This document shows positions 35,450-45,294 of a stretch of DNA of 64,000 bases, piece by piece. A model generated the notes under the pieces. That model saw only the letters and a program-made list of their open reading frames with translations, had not been told where the DNA came from and did no database searches. Positions within the stretch are counted from its first letter, which is position 1; each line of letters opens with the position of its first letter. Source of the stretch: Lientehia hominis (GTDB taxonomy: Bacteria; Bacillota; Clostridia; Lachnospirales; Lachnospiraceae); NCBI RefSeq assembly GCF_021044755.1, contig NZ_JAJNOR010000006.1, forward strand, positions 124,001 through 188,000, written 5' to 3'. A program made the translations under genes and the position numbers.

Positions 35450-35511
35450 TAAAAAGAGGCCCTTCCGCACCGGCAGTCTTTCGACACCTTTGCGTTAAGG
35501 GCCTTCTTTTA
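35450..35511. terminator. Long bidirectional terminator
   Basis: AGAGGCCCTT pairs with AAGGGCCTTCT, extended by CGCA/TGCG inside. It lies between the convergent dehydrogenase and MerR genes, and overlaps the MerR stop. Confidence 0.75.
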
Positions 35512-36357
35512 TTTCTCTTTTCTTCTGCCAAACCTTCTTTTTTTCAGCTTCCGGACGGGCACTTTAGTGGCCGCCGCCTCATTCTTCTGCTTCTGGACTC
35601 TCTGGCAGGCCCGGATGGTCTCATCCAGCTTCCGATATCTTTCTTCCTCCCGCTCTTCCCGATCCCGCATCAGAAAATTCATTTCTTTGACCACTTTTTC
35701 TGAAACCTGGCCGCTCACAGCATCTGAGAAGCTGGAATTGTTCCGGCGGAGCGCTTCCGTCAGCACATCTGTCATGATTGCCTGAAACTGCTCCATCTTT
35801 TCCGGGGACGCGGTCAGGCCGCTCTGTACACTGCTTTCAGATACGGACAGCTCTGTGCCGCTTTGCTCATCCTGCTTGTCCATCTTGATCCCGGCATCTG
35901 TCCCGCCGTTCTCAGAAGCTTTCCCATGGCCTTCCCCGTCCAGCACCTTAAAGCGTGCCTCCGCGGGCTTGTCCTTCTGGCGGCTATGTATCTCCTCCGT
36001 GCCGGCGCCCTCTTGATCCATGTCATCCAAGCTGGCATGTTCCGTCTTTTCTTCCGGGGCTCCTGCAGAGACTTTTACCGGATGCTCTCTGTCTTCTTCC
36101 AATAAAAATCCAGCCTCATCCGCATTCAGTTCAAGTCCTTCCTCTTGGTTCAGACTAGTTCTGATAGCCTTTAGCTGGTATCCAAGTTCTTTTAATTCCT
36201 TTATCCTCTGAAACAGCGCGAGCTGCTTCTCCGTATAATAACGATGACCTAACTCGTTCCTCGGTATCTCAAGCTTTAACTCTTCCTCCCAATATCGTAA
36301 CACATGAGCCTCCACATTTAATCTGCGTGAGGCTTCAGAAATCAAGTAATGGGCCAA
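35509..36357 (-). CDS. MerR-family regulator with long charged C-terminal region
   Basis: The 282-residue protein has an N-terminal MerR helix-turn-helix (about 3-70, ISEASRRLNVEAHVLRYWE). After an acidic, low-complexity linker it has a coiled-coil region at about 185-260, ending in a highly basic tail (KLKKRRFGRRKEK). MerR proteins bind promoter spacers. Those with long C-terminal coils and no metal site (RacA-like or DUF3967-like) can act in chromosome organisation. No target gene is evident. Confidence 0.82.
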   Translation of the reverse strand: MAHYLISEASRRLNVEAHVLRYWEEELKLEIPRNELGHRYYTEKQLALFQRIKELKELGYQLKAIRTSLNQEEGLELNADEAGFLLEEDREHPVKVSAGAPEEKTEHASLDDMDQEGAGTEEIHSRQKDKPAEARFKVLDGEGHGKASENGGTDAGIKMDKQDEQSGTELSVSESSVQSGLTASPEKMEQFQAIMTDVLTEALRRNNSSFSDAVSGQVSEKVVKEMNFLMRDREEREEERYRKLDETIRACQRVQKQKNEAAATKVPVRKLKKRRFGRRKEK

Positions 36358-36424
36358 TTCTCATGAAACTCCTTTCGGTTCGAATAAGCCCATTATATCA
36401 AAACTATGCTGATTTGCAACGGCT

Positions 36425-37036
36425 TTAAACCGTTTTTCCCTTGAATTTTTTCTTATTTTCAGCCCGCTTTGTCGTATTTTTTCGAATACTGTAGCCAAAC
36501 GTGCCCAACGCCTCCGACAGACCATAATATGTGCCGTGAGAATAGGCCAGAGGCTTCGCTTTCTGAAGCCAGAACTTCCCCTTCTCATCCAGATATCCTT
36601 CGTCAACCTGAATGGCTTTCACCTCAGCCAGAAACATATGATGAGACCCCAGCTCCTTAACCTCTGTCACCTTACACTCCACGTTTACGGGACATTCCAG
36701 AATCATGGGCGCTTTGACCACAGAAGCGGCGGCGGGCGTGAGCCCGGTCTCTTTCCACTTGTCCACATCCCGTCCGCTCTTTACTCCGCAGTAATCCACT
36801 GCTCCCGCCATGGGTTCTGTCGTCAGATTTATCACAAACGCTCCCGTTTCCCGCAGCATGTGATAGGAATAGCGCTCCGGCCTCACAGAAACGTAAGCCA
36901 TGGGAGGATTGGTGCAGACGGTCCCGGTCCACGCCGCCGTGAACAGGTTCTGCTTTCCTTCCTCATCCTGACAGCTGACCAGAACTGCCGGCACCGGATA
37001 TATAAAATTCCCGGGCTTCCATACCGCCTTTGCCAT
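36425..37036 (-). CDS. Flavin reductase-like FMN-binding split-barrel protein
   Basis: The 203-residue protein has the split-barrel flavin-binding domain (about 10-165) with TAAWTGTVCTNPPMAYVSV and the AVDYCGVKSGRDVDKW region. Such proteins bind FMN and act in electron transfer or as flavin reductases. It lies 20 bases upstream of the dnaB stop-to-start region in reverse orientation, so it may be read from the dnaB operon. Its physiological partner is unknown. Confidence 0.88.
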   Translation of the reverse strand: MAKAVWKPGNFIYPVPAVLVSCQDEEGKQNLFTAAWTGTVCTNPPMAYVSVRPERYSYHMLRETGAFVINLTTEPMAGAVDYCGVKSGRDVDKWKETGLTPAAASVVKAPMILECPVNVECKVTEVKELGSHHMFLAEVKAIQVDEGYLDEKGKFWLQKAKPLAYSHGTYYGLSEALGTFGYSIRKNTTKRAENKKKFKGKTV

Positions 37037-37056
37037 ATCTTTCTCCGTATTCCATG

Positions 37057-38388
37057 CTATTTTTCCATATTAACAAATTTCGTATAATCCGGCAGCCATA
37101 CCAGATTCACTGTCCCCGTGGGGCCGTTTCTCTGCTTAGCTATGATGATTTCCGCGATATTTGGATTTTCCGTATCCTTGTTATAGTAGTCATCCCGGTA
37201 AATGAACATTACCACGTCGGCATCCTGCTCGATCGCTCCCGATTCACGGAGATCCGAAAGCATCGGGCGCTTGTCTGTCCTGCTCTCCACCGCGCGGGAC
37301 AGCTGAGACAAGGCGATGACAGGGGCTCCCACCTCTCTGGCCAGGGCTTTCAGCGAACGGGAAATCTCAGAGATTTCCTGCTGCCGGTTGTCCGAAGCCC
37401 GTTTTCCGCCTGACATCAGCTGCAGGTAGTCAATGATGATCAAATCCAGGCCAAACTCCAGCTTGAATTTTCTGCATTTGGAACGCATTTCCGATACGGT
37501 AATACCCGGCGTATCGTCAATGATCAGCTTGGAATTCCCGATCACGCCGACGCTTTCCACCAGCTTGTCCCAATCAGTATCCGAAAGATTTCCTGTCCGG
37601 AGAGCCTGGGAATCCACTCTGGATTCCATGGAAAACAGACGGTTCATCAGCTGTTCCTTTGACATTTCCAGGCTGAAGATCGCAGTCGTATAATTCTTTC
37701 TCAGTGCCACATGCTGAGCAATGTTCAGCACAAAGGCGGTCTTTCCCATGGACGGCCGGGCCGCCACCAGGACCAGATCCGACGGCTGAAGACCGGATAA
37801 TTTATAATCCAGGTCCGTGAATCCAGTAGGGATACCGGTGATGGCGCTTTTATTCTGAGACGCCTTTTCAATCTTCTCCAATGTGTTCAGAGCAATCTGC
37901 TTGATGGGAGTGAAGTCTCCGCCTCCCCGGTCCTTCAGCAGGTCAAAAACCTTTTTCTCCGTTTCCTCCAGAATGACGTCCAGCTGTTCTTTTCCGCCGT
38001 AGCATTCATTGGCAATCTCTTCATTCACCCGTATCAGCCGCCTGAGAACCGCTTTTTCATAAACAATACGGGCGTACTGACGGACGTTGGCCGAAGTGGG
38101 TACAGCCGTGATCAGATCGCGCACGAACTCCAGGCTGCTGATTTCCGGCGGCACGTCTTTTTCCCGCAGGCGGTCCTGGAGAGTGACCAGATCTACCGGT
38201 TTCCCCTCTGTATATAATTCCACCATGGCTTCAAACATGACGCCATACCGTCTGTCATAGAAATCATCGCTCCGGATGGTCTCCGTCGCCGTGATGATGG
38301 CGTCTCTGTCCATGAGCATAGACCCTATTACCGACTGCTCCGCCTCAATGCTGTGAGGCAGTATCCGCTTTATCAGCGCCTCGTCCAT
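37057..38388 (-). CDS. dnaB: Replicative DNA helicase DnaB
   Basis: The 443-residue hexameric helicase has an N-terminal domain (about 8-110) and a RecA-like ATPase with Walker A RPSMGKTA near residue 212. The usual IIDYLQLM Walker B and the C-terminal RNGPTGTVNL motif are present. No intein is seen. It follows rplI and gdpP as in many Firmicutes (Bacillus calls the gene dnaC). Confidence 0.96.
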   Translation of the reverse strand: MDEALIKRILPHSIEAEQSVIGSMLMDRDAIITATETIRSDDFYDRRYGVMFEAMVELYTEGKPVDLVTLQDRLREKDVPPEISSLEFVRDLITAVPTSANVRQYARIVYEKAVLRRLIRVNEEIANECYGGKEQLDVILEETEKKVFDLLKDRGGGDFTPIKQIALNTLEKIEKASQNKSAITGIPTGFTDLDYKLSGLQPSDLVLVAARPSMGKTAFVLNIAQHVALRKNYTTAIFSLEMSKEQLMNRLFSMESRVDSQALRTGNLSDTDWDKLVESVGVIGNSKLIIDDTPGITVSEMRSKCRKFKLEFGLDLIIIDYLQLMSGGKRASDNRQQEISEISRSLKALAREVGAPVIALSQLSRAVESRTDKRPMLSDLRESGAIEQDADVVMFIYRDDYYNKDTENPNIAEIIIAKQRNGPTGTVNLVWLPDYTKFVNMEK

Positions 38389-38419
38389 AGAATCCTCCTT
38401 GCCGTAAATCCATCCGACT

Positions 38420-38866
38420 TTATTTTTCCGTCACATGTACTTTAAGCTTCGCCGTCACATCCTTGTGAAGTCTGATCAATATCTCATGAGTCCCTAATGT
38501 CTTGATGGGCTCTTGAATCTGGATCTTTTTCTTATCCAGCTCCATATCAAGCTGCTCCTTAGCCGCGGCCACGATCTCTTTTGAAGAAACGGAACCGAAC
38601 ACCTTCCCTCCCTCGCCGGACTTCACCGCCAGCTCCACGGTACAGCTTTCCAGCCTGGCCGCAAACGCTCTGGCCGCCTCCAGCTGCTCCTGGGCCATTT
38701 TCTCATCGTGGGCCTGCTTCAGCTTCAGATCATTCAGATTCTTTGCAGTCGCTTCCACGCCAAGTTTTTTCGGCAGGATATAGTTTCTCGCATATCCGTC
38801 GTTCACCTTTACGATCTGGCCCTTTTTTCCAAGAGCCTTTACATCTTCCATTAATACTACTTCCAT
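38420..38866 (-). CDS. rplI: 50S ribosomal protein L9
   Basis: The 148-residue ribosomal protein has the family N-terminal MEVVLMEDVKALGKKGQIV and the GYARNYILPK segment, a central helix, and a C-terminal rRNA-binding domain. Its start directly follows the gdpP stop. Confidence 0.97.
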   Translation of the reverse strand: MEVVLMEDVKALGKKGQIVKVNDGYARNYILPKKLGVEATAKNLNDLKLKQAHDEKMAQEQLEAARAFAARLESCTVELAVKSGEGGKVFGSVSSKEIVAAAKEQLDMELDKKKIQIQEPIKTLGTHEILIRLHKDVTAKLKVHVTEK

Positions 38867-40903
38867 TTATAACTCTCCTTCATCCAGCATTTGTTTGATG
38901 GTCGCTTTTACTTTTTCCACCGCCTGCTCCATAGTGCAGTCTGTAAGCTGCGCTCCCGCCACACTCATATGACCGCCTCCCCCCAGCTTTTCCATGATAA
39001 TCTGGACATTCACCTCGTCAATGGAACGGGCACTGAGATAGATTTTGTCCTGAAATTCTGTGAGCACCACCGACGCCTTGATGCCGACAATGTCCAGGAG
39101 TTCGTTAGCCGCCTGAGCACCGATGATCGTAGGGCTCTCAATATTGTCTCCTGGACAGATGCTTATGGCAAACGCCTCTTCAAACACCTCAGCATGACGG
39201 ACTGCCTCTGCCTTTGCCTTGTAATCCTGCATACTGTCGCGGAACATTTTCCGAACCCTTGTCACATCAGCACCGTTCCTACGCAGGAAAGCGGCGGCCT
39301 CAAAGGTCCTGACTCCGGTCTTGTTCATGAAATTATTGGTATCGATCACGATTCCCGCATACATGGCGTCTGCTTCTGCCTGCCGGATCCTCACATTATC
39401 TCCGATATACTGAAGGACCTCCGCGACCATCTCACAAGTGGAGGAAGCATAGGGCTCCACATAGGAAAGGACCGCATTGGTGATGCTCTCCCTCGTCTGT
39501 CTGTGATGATCCAATACCACAATGGTAGGGATAATATCCAAAAGAGGAGAACACTCTGTAAAATTAGTCCTGTTCACATCCACGACGACCAGAAGAGAAT
39601 TGTCATCGGCCTGTTCAATGGCTTTGTCACCCTTGATAAACAGATCCTCCGGATAATCGGGATTATTGATAAACCTCTCCAGGATGGGGCGGACCGACGA
39701 AGTGATGTCATCCAGCACGATATGAGCCTTTTTGTTAAGCTCATTGCACGCCCGGTAAATGCCGATGCCTGCGCCCAGGGAATCCACATCGCCTATCTTG
39801 TGTCCCATGATGAACACCTGCTCCCTGGTCTCGATCAGTTCTCTGAGAGCGTGGGCTTTCACGCGTGCCTTCACACGGGTATTCTTTTCCTGAGGCTGAG
39901 ATTTCCCGCCATAATAATTTATGGTCTCACCGTCCTTGACAACCGCCTGGTCGCCTCCCCGGCCAAGGGCCATGTCGATGGCGGTCCTGGCATACTCATA
40001 ATTCTGGATATAGCTTCCTCCGCCCATCCCGAGGCCGATACTCAGCGTCACTGCCATATCATTGCCGATATTGACGGTCTTCACATCCTCCAGCAGGGAG
40101 AATCTGGCAGATTTCAGGTTTTCCATATACTGGTTCTTTATGATGACAAAATATTTGTCCTTTTCAATCTTCTTCACGATGCCGCCCATACTGTTGATGT
40201 ATTTGTTGATTTTCCGGTCTATGAGGGCGATGAGCAGCGAACGGCGGACCTCCTCGATGCTCTCAAGCGCCTCGTCGTAATTGTCGAGATAGATAAGGCC
40301 GGCCACCAGCTTTTGATTTTCAATCTCCTGCTTGAACTGAATCTTTTCCGTCTCATCAAACAGGTATGCCGCGATCAGTCCTACCTTAAACCCATCCTCT
40401 TCTTCCGGTGAAGTATCCTCCGTCATATAAATATTCTTCAGATGAAGTCTATAATACCGGTTCTCATAGGAGACGTCATAGATCATCTCCTCCTCAAGGG
40501 GAGAAATAGGCTGTATTCCCGCGTCCGGGAACAGATCCGCAATCTTTTTATGCCAGCTCTTATCCTTTCGGATGATCTCGCCAAAGGCATTGTTGATCCA
40601 CAGGATCTTCCCCTGCTCATCCAGCAGAGCATAAGGTACGTCCAGATCCGCCAGCAGCTGCTTTTGAATCTGCGCGTGGTCCACGGCGAAAAGCAAAAGC
40701 TCCCGCATGATCATGGGGCGCTTCACAAAATAGAACCACAGGGAGATACCGCAGTAGACCACAGCCGGAACCGTGCAGATAAGTCCCGCCTTTATGCTGA
40801 AAGCATAGGCCGTAACAGTCATGATCATGACCAGAACTCCCATATATAATGGCCAGTTCAAGAATCCCTGAAGCCGCCCTTTCAGTTTCATATCGTTTTT
40901 CAT
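38867..40903 (-). CDS. gdpP: Cyclic-di-AMP phosphodiesterase GdpP
   Basis: The 678-residue membrane enzyme has two membrane helices (about 10-60), a PAS-like domain (about 80-145), a degenerate GGDEF domain (about 165-310) and a DHH/DHHA1 catalytic unit (about 340-670). Metal-binding motifs are HKIGDVDSLG, VVLDHHRQT and GGGGHMSVAGAQ. GdpP degrades c-di-AMP and so affects wall and potassium homeostasis. I chose the ATG at 40903, with AAGGAGAG ahead. The frame stays open five codons upstream. Confidence 0.95.
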   Translation of the reverse strand: MKNDMKLKGRLQGFLNWPLYMGVLVMIMTVTAYAFSIKAGLICTVPAVVYCGISLWFYFVKRPMIMRELLLFAVDHAQIQKQLLADLDVPYALLDEQGKILWINNAFGEIIRKDKSWHKKIADLFPDAGIQPISPLEEEMIYDVSYENRYYRLHLKNIYMTEDTSPEEEDGFKVGLIAAYLFDETEKIQFKQEIENQKLVAGLIYLDNYDEALESIEEVRRSLLIALIDRKINKYINSMGGIVKKIEKDKYFVIIKNQYMENLKSARFSLLEDVKTVNIGNDMAVTLSIGLGMGGGSYIQNYEYARTAIDMALGRGGDQAVVKDGETINYYGGKSQPQEKNTRVKARVKAHALRELIETREQVFIMGHKIGDVDSLGAGIGIYRACNELNKKAHIVLDDITSSVRPILERFINNPDYPEDLFIKGDKAIEQADDNSLLVVVDVNRTNFTECSPLLDIIPTIVVLDHHRQTRESITNAVLSYVEPYASSTCEMVAEVLQYIGDNVRIRQAEADAMYAGIVIDTNNFMNKTGVRTFEAAAFLRRNGADVTRVRKMFRDSMQDYKAKAEAVRHAEVFEEAFAISICPGDNIESPTIIGAQAANELLDIVGIKASVVLTEFQDKIYLSARSIDEVNVQIIMEKLGGGGHMSVAGAQLTDCTMEQAVEKVKATIKQMLDEGEL

Positions 40904-41013
40904 AGAACTCTCCTTCAACTACTCCGGTCATGTCCAGTGTCCGAAATATGCTGGTGTATATTATAACATCATTACCCACGCTTTACAAGAACGTTATATT
41001 CCAGAAAACCGAT

Positions 41014-42465
41014 TCAATGAAAGGATTCTAATACGCTGTCAATCAGGCCGAACTCATCTCTGGAAAATTCAAGCCAGGAGGATTCCCCGAAAAACACGAC
41101 GATCCGGCTGCATACGGTCATCATATAATTCAGATTGGAGGATGCGGTCAGTATCCCGCTCCCGTTCTTCCTCATCCGGTTCATATATTCAAAAATAATA
41201 TGATTGCTCACCACATCGCTGGTAATACAGGGATTGATACAGAGAAGAACAGCCGGCCGGTCCAAAGCCCACTTTTCCATCAGGATTCTGTATTGGTCAT
41301 AAATATCCATCTCTTCCGTCTTAGTCCTGATGATGTCGGCCTCCAGCAGGCCGGAATGTTCTGATTTGATGAATTTGTATATGCCTCTATTTAATATTCC
41401 GCCTGCAATCTTTCTGACCGCGGGAAAAAGGAGGTTGTCAGCCGCCGTCATGGAAGGGACCAGCCCCATCTTAAGCGGGTCGTTCCGGATGACTCCGATC
41501 CCTTTTTTGACTGCGCCGGGAATATCTCCAGGGACGAACGGTTCTCCTTTCAAATAGATCTTTCCTCCGTATTCCCTTTGTTCTCCCAGCAAAAGCGTGC
41601 ATAACGCCATGTTCCTCACATTTTGAAGTTCCCACAGTCCGACGGCCTCTCCTTCCTTAATGGTAAGGGAAAATCCCTCCAGCCCATAAAGTGCTGTGTT
41701 CTCAAACCTCAGTACCTCCTTTTGTCCTGATCTCGCTTTCATATTGCCTGTATCAATATGGCGAAACCCAAGCATGACACGCAGAAGACGCTCCTGGGAA
41801 AACTCCTCCCGATAAAAGGTCCTCACATTATGCCCGCCCCGAAGTACGGCTATCCGGTCCGATACCGGAACCAGATATTCTCCGAAACGGCTTGTGATCA
41901 GAAATCCGATGCCGATATCCCGCAGCATAAAAATGGACTGCTCCAGCTTTATCTGTTCTTCACGGGACATGGCTTCAAAAATAGTATCCATGACGATCAG
42001 CTCCGCTTTTGCGACCAAAGCCCTTGCCACCTGTATCATACACTGCTCATATCGGGAAAGGTTCTTAGCCGGAATCCGTGGATTTAAGTGCCCCAGGCGC
42101 AGAAATTCCAGTATCTTCTGAGATTCCCTGCAGATCTTTTTTGTCCGGACGCGTTCATACGGCCTCCCGTCCGGCTGCATCACAAAAATATTCTCCGCTA
42201 TGGAGAGCTCCGGCACCAGTCCGTCCACGGATAAGATACAGAAAATCCCTTTCCTCCATGCAAACGATGTGAAATCCTCTACCGGTTCTTCCTGAAGGTA
42301 AACGTCGCCGGAAAACGAAATATCTTTGCCGGCCAAAATCCGGGAAACCAGCGTCTTTCCCGAACCCGACAGTCCTAATACCCCTAATATCTCCCCGCCG
42401 TAAACATTCAATGTCAGATCATCCAGCATTTTGATATCAGATTGCGTTTTCGTGATATGCTCCAT
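41014..42465 (-). CDS. Degenerate double ABC ATPase in a sensor operon
   Basis: The roughly 483-residue protein has the RbsA-type two-domain layout. Domain 1 keeps Walker A (GLSGSGKT, 31-38). Its signature is LSRYEQ (136-141) rather than LSGGQ. The catalytic Glu after Walker B Asp160 is Thr161, and the H-loop His is replaced (TSR near 191-193). Domain 2 lacks a P-loop altogether (LWELQNVRNMAL at 278-289). It may bind but is unlikely to hydrolyse ATP. The ATG at 42465 has GGGAG ahead; another ATG is seven codons upstream. It overlaps the kinase gene by 29 bases. A regulatory role is inferred. Confidence 0.78.
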   Translation of the reverse strand: MEHITKTQSDIKMLDDLTLNVYGGEILGVLGLSGSGKTLVSRILAGKDISFSGDVYLQEEPVEDFTSFAWRKGIFCILSVDGLVPELSIAENIFVMQPDGRPYERVRTKKICRESQKILEFLRLGHLNPRIPAKNLSRYEQCMIQVARALVAKAELIVMDTIFEAMSREEQIKLEQSIFMLRDIGIGFLITSRFGEYLVPVSDRIAVLRGGHNVRTFYREEFSQERLLRVMLGFRHIDTGNMKARSGQKEVLRFENTALYGLEGFSLTIKEGEAVGLWELQNVRNMALCTLLLGEQREYGGKIYLKGEPFVPGDIPGAVKKGIGVIRNDPLKMGLVPSMTAADNLLFPAVRKIAGGILNRGIYKFIKSEHSGLLEADIIRTKTEEMDIYDQYRILMEKWALDRPAVLLCINPCITSDVVSNHIIFEYMNRMRKNGSGILTASSNLNYMMTVCSRIVVFFGESSWLEFSRDEFGLIDSVLESFH

Positions 42466-43552
42466 CCGCAAAAGCTCCCGCCTCATAGCCGTCCCTCCCG
42501 AGCGTCTCTTCCCTCTGCCGTCTGTCTCCCGCGCTGCCGGCCGTTTTTTTTACCGCCGGCAGCGTGATCGTGATCTCTGTTCCCAATCCTTCTTCGCTGT
42601 TGATGGATATACCATACCGGAATCCAAAATGGAGATGGATTCTTTCGTTTATATTGGATAAAGCAATTCCGCTGTGCATTCCTTCCTCTCCTCGGTCTTT
42701 CTTAAGACCATTCAAAGATTCCCGAATCTCTTTAAGCGCCGGTCCGGGAATTCCGACCCCATTGTCCTGGACTGCCAGTATCAGCCTTTTTTCCGTCGCC
42801 GTCACGCGTATCGTTACGGCTCCTTCTGAAACACTTTTCTCCAGTCCATGAAAGATCGCGTTTTCCACTATGGGCTGCAGGGTCATCTTCGGCATCAGAT
42901 ATTCTCCCCCTTCCGATTCCTCCTCCCAAAATATCTGTAGACGAAATCGGTTCCCAAACCGGTACTCTTGAATCAAGAAGTAATTCTTCGTATTTTGAAG
43001 CTCCTGCTCCAGGGTCACAAGATTCTCCTGGATGCTGATGCTGTAGCGGAAAAATGCGGAAAGTGCTTCTGTCATATTAGCGATCTGTTCCACCCCCTGC
43101 ACCATAGCTTTTCCTCGTATACACTCCAAGGTATTATACAAAAAGTGAGGATTGATCTGATTCTGGAGGGCATTCAGCTCCGCCTGCTTCACCAGCATTT
43201 TTTGTGTATTCTTCTTATTTGTATATCCGTTCAGTCTTACCACGGTCCTGCATATCCTGTCCACATCGCTCTCTCCTTCTATACCCTCCGAAACTTCAGA
43301 GACCTTCCGAAGGGCAGCATTGATCTGACAGTGCATCTTGTAAATGTTCCGGTATCCAAAAAGCAAATATGCTGTAAAAACAAATACCTCCAGCAAGATA
43401 CCACTGAAAAGAATCGCCCGGTATCCATAACCTGTCTCTTCCATTACATGCAGTCCCAGAAGGATTCCTGGCGCCGCAAATACAATTCCATATAAAATAT
43501 ACCTGAACAGCAGCCGCATGGCCGTTGTCCGCGGCCTGGAATTCTGTTTCAT
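42437..43552 (-). CDS. YesM-like sensor histidine kinase without extracellular sensor
   Basis: The 371-residue kinase has two membrane helices (about 14-34 and 46-66) with only about 12 residues between them. A short linker leads to a His_kinase domain with H136 in NQINPHFLYNTLE and a HATPase domain with VQDNGVGIP and ALSNINERI. YesM-type kinases usually have a large extracellular domain, so ligand sensing must come from elsewhere. The likely partners are the adjacent response regulator, the ABC system or the pseudo-ATPase. The ATG at 43552 has TTAGGAGGA ahead. Confidence 0.88.
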   Translation of the reverse strand: MKQNSRPRTTAMRLLFRYILYGIVFAAPGILLGLHVMEETGYGYRAILFSGILLEVFVFTAYLLFGYRNIYKMHCQINAALRKVSEVSEGIEGESDVDRICRTVVRLNGYTNKKNTQKMLVKQAELNALQNQINPHFLYNTLECIRGKAMVQGVEQIANMTEALSAFFRYSISIQENLVTLEQELQNTKNYFLIQEYRFGNRFRLQIFWEEESEGGEYLMPKMTLQPIVENAIFHGLEKSVSEGAVTIRVTATEKRLILAVQDNGVGIPGPALKEIRESLNGLKKDRGEEGMHSGIALSNINERIHLHFGFRYGISINSEEGLGTEITITLPAVKKTAGSAGDRRQREETLGRDGYEAGAFADGAYHENAI

Positions 43553-43565
43553 AATAAAATTCCTC

Positions 43566-45164
43566 CTAAGAATGAAGATTCCTGTACTGTGACGGTTTGA
43601 TTCCAACAACCTTCGTAAAAAGCCTGCTGAAATATGACGTCTCCGTATACCCCACCTTTTCCGCTATCACGCTGATCGGCAGATCACTACCGCGCAGAAG
43701 CCGTTTCGCTGCTTCCATCCGCCGGTTTGTGACATAGTCGCTGAATGATTCTCCCGTCTCTTTTTTGAATACCGTGCTGAAGTACGCGGCATTCATATGG
43801 ACCAGCTCCGCCACCTCCGACAGCCGGACTGGTTTCATATAATGCTCACTTATGTATTGCTTTGCCGTCCGCACCGGCCGATTATCATTGGACTCGCTTT
43901 CCCGTATCAGATGCCCGAACAATTCTCCAATCTGCTCTTTAACGCGGCGGTTCATTTCCGTAAGGTCTGAAACTCCGCGGGTACATAAGATACCGGGTGG
44001 TATTTCCACACGGATCTTGCTGTTCTCCAAAGATTTTCTTATGGTATCCTCCAGATATCCGCAGAACTCAAACAGTAACCTGGGGTTTCCGTTGTCTCTT
44101 CTCCGAAATTCACGGAAGACAAGATCCACCCCCCGGCACATTTTGTCCAGATTCAGAGCCGCCGCCGCGTTTTCGATATCCCGTTTGACCGGAAGAGGAC
44201 AGATTTCTTCCATATCCACAGCATTGCCGGAAATCTGCTCCATATCGACCGCTTGTCCAGGTTCCCATACCAATTGATAATCCACCCCTTCCCCGGCCTC
44301 CTCCAGCATGAGCATAAATTCTTCCGGCTCTTTTCTCCCACGGCTTAGGGCACAGGACAAGACAATATCTTTCCGGTTTTTTATATAAGCCAGAGCTGTA
44401 CGGTATGCGGTGCCAACCGCCATTCGGGCCGCCATCCCCTCCCCCACCTTGTAATTGACGATCCCAAACAGACGGAACCCGTCGACCGCCAGCACATTTT
44501 CCAGCTTTTGCTCTGCCAGCATTCGGATCGTGGTATTTTCCGCATATTTAAGAACCGACGCCAGTTCCTCCTCCGTCACTCCCTCCGCTCCACCGGCCTG
44601 CATGCATACAGCCAAAAACTCCCCTTCCTGAAACGCTGTATGAAAGGTCTCGTTCAGACTCCGGATATCCATAGAACTGCAGGCGCCCGGCCGGTGGAGA
44701 AGCACCGTCACCAAGTGTCCCTGCAGCCGCTGCCTGCTTTCCTTGAACAGCAGCTCTTTTTCCTCGGCGGCAGAGGCTTTTTCCTGGTTTACCCGTATCT
44801 TCCGGACAATGTTCTCCAGGCAGTAGGTGAGCTCTGCCTTTCCTATCGGCTTCAGAAGATAATCCTCTACCTCATAGCGGATGGCCTGCTGCGCGTACTG
44901 AAAATGCTGATATCCGCTGATGATGATGAAATACGGCCGGATCCCGGCTTCATGAACCTTTCGGATCAGATCCAGGCCGTCCAGGCCTGGCATGCGGATG
45001 TCTGTAATGACTATGTCCGGACGGAAGTGTTTGATCTTATCCAGGCAGTCCAAACCATTTGCGGCGATTCCCGCCAGCTCCAGATCCATCGCCTGCCAAT
45101 CTATTAAATGAGCGATCAGCTGGCACACGTCCGGCTCATCGTCAGAAATCAAAACTGTCAGCAT
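43566..45164 (-). CDS. YesN-like response regulator with AraC-type DNA-binding domain
   Basis: The 532-residue regulator has a receiver domain (1-120, D55 in IVITDIRMPG), a long middle region of unknown function and an AraC helix-turn-helix pair (about 430-530, ending VGIKPSQYRNLHS). Such regulators usually switch on nearby sugar uptake and enzyme genes, so the importer and DegT genes upstream are likely targets. It sits 13 bases before the kinase gene. Confidence 0.92.
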   Translation of the reverse strand: MLTVLISDDEPDVCQLIAHLIDWQAMDLELAGIAANGLDCLDKIKHFRPDIVITDIRMPGLDGLDLIRKVHEAGIRPYFIIISGYQHFQYAQQAIRYEVEDYLLKPIGKAELTYCLENIVRKIRVNQEKASAAEEKELLFKESRQRLQGHLVTVLLHRPGACSSMDIRSLNETFHTAFQEGEFLAVCMQAGGAEGVTEEELASVLKYAENTTIRMLAEQKLENVLAVDGFRLFGIVNYKVGEGMAARMAVGTAYRTALAYIKNRKDIVLSCALSRGRKEPEEFMLMLEEAGEGVDYQLVWEPGQAVDMEQISGNAVDMEEICPLPVKRDIENAAAALNLDKMCRGVDLVFREFRRRDNGNPRLLFEFCGYLEDTIRKSLENSKIRVEIPPGILCTRGVSDLTEMNRRVKEQIGELFGHLIRESESNDNRPVRTAKQYISEHYMKPVRLSEVAELVHMNAAYFSTVFKKETGESFSDYVTNRRMEAAKRLLRGSDLPISVIAEKVGYTETSYFSRLFTKVVGIKPSQYRNLHS

Positions 45165-45210
45165 AAGCGGCTCCTTTCAAATAGTTAATATTAATATAAC
45201 GACATCAAGA

Positions 45211-45240
45211 GCGAGTGCTCCAAAACATTTGGAGCATTCG
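45211..45240. terminator. Stable stem between importer and sensor genes
   Basis: GAGTGCTCCAAA pairs with TTTGGAGCATTC around a tiny loop. No strong T run follows on the - strand, so it may stabilise the importer mRNA end or cause partial termination. Confidence 0.55.
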
Positions 45241-45294
45241 CCCTTTATTTCTTTCTGCCGATCAGCCATTAGCACATGTCTGATTTATAATAGT

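Noticed and set aside
38891..40411. 506-codon open frame on the + strand
   Set aside because: It is the mirror of gdpP, whose domains and motifs are clear on the other strand.
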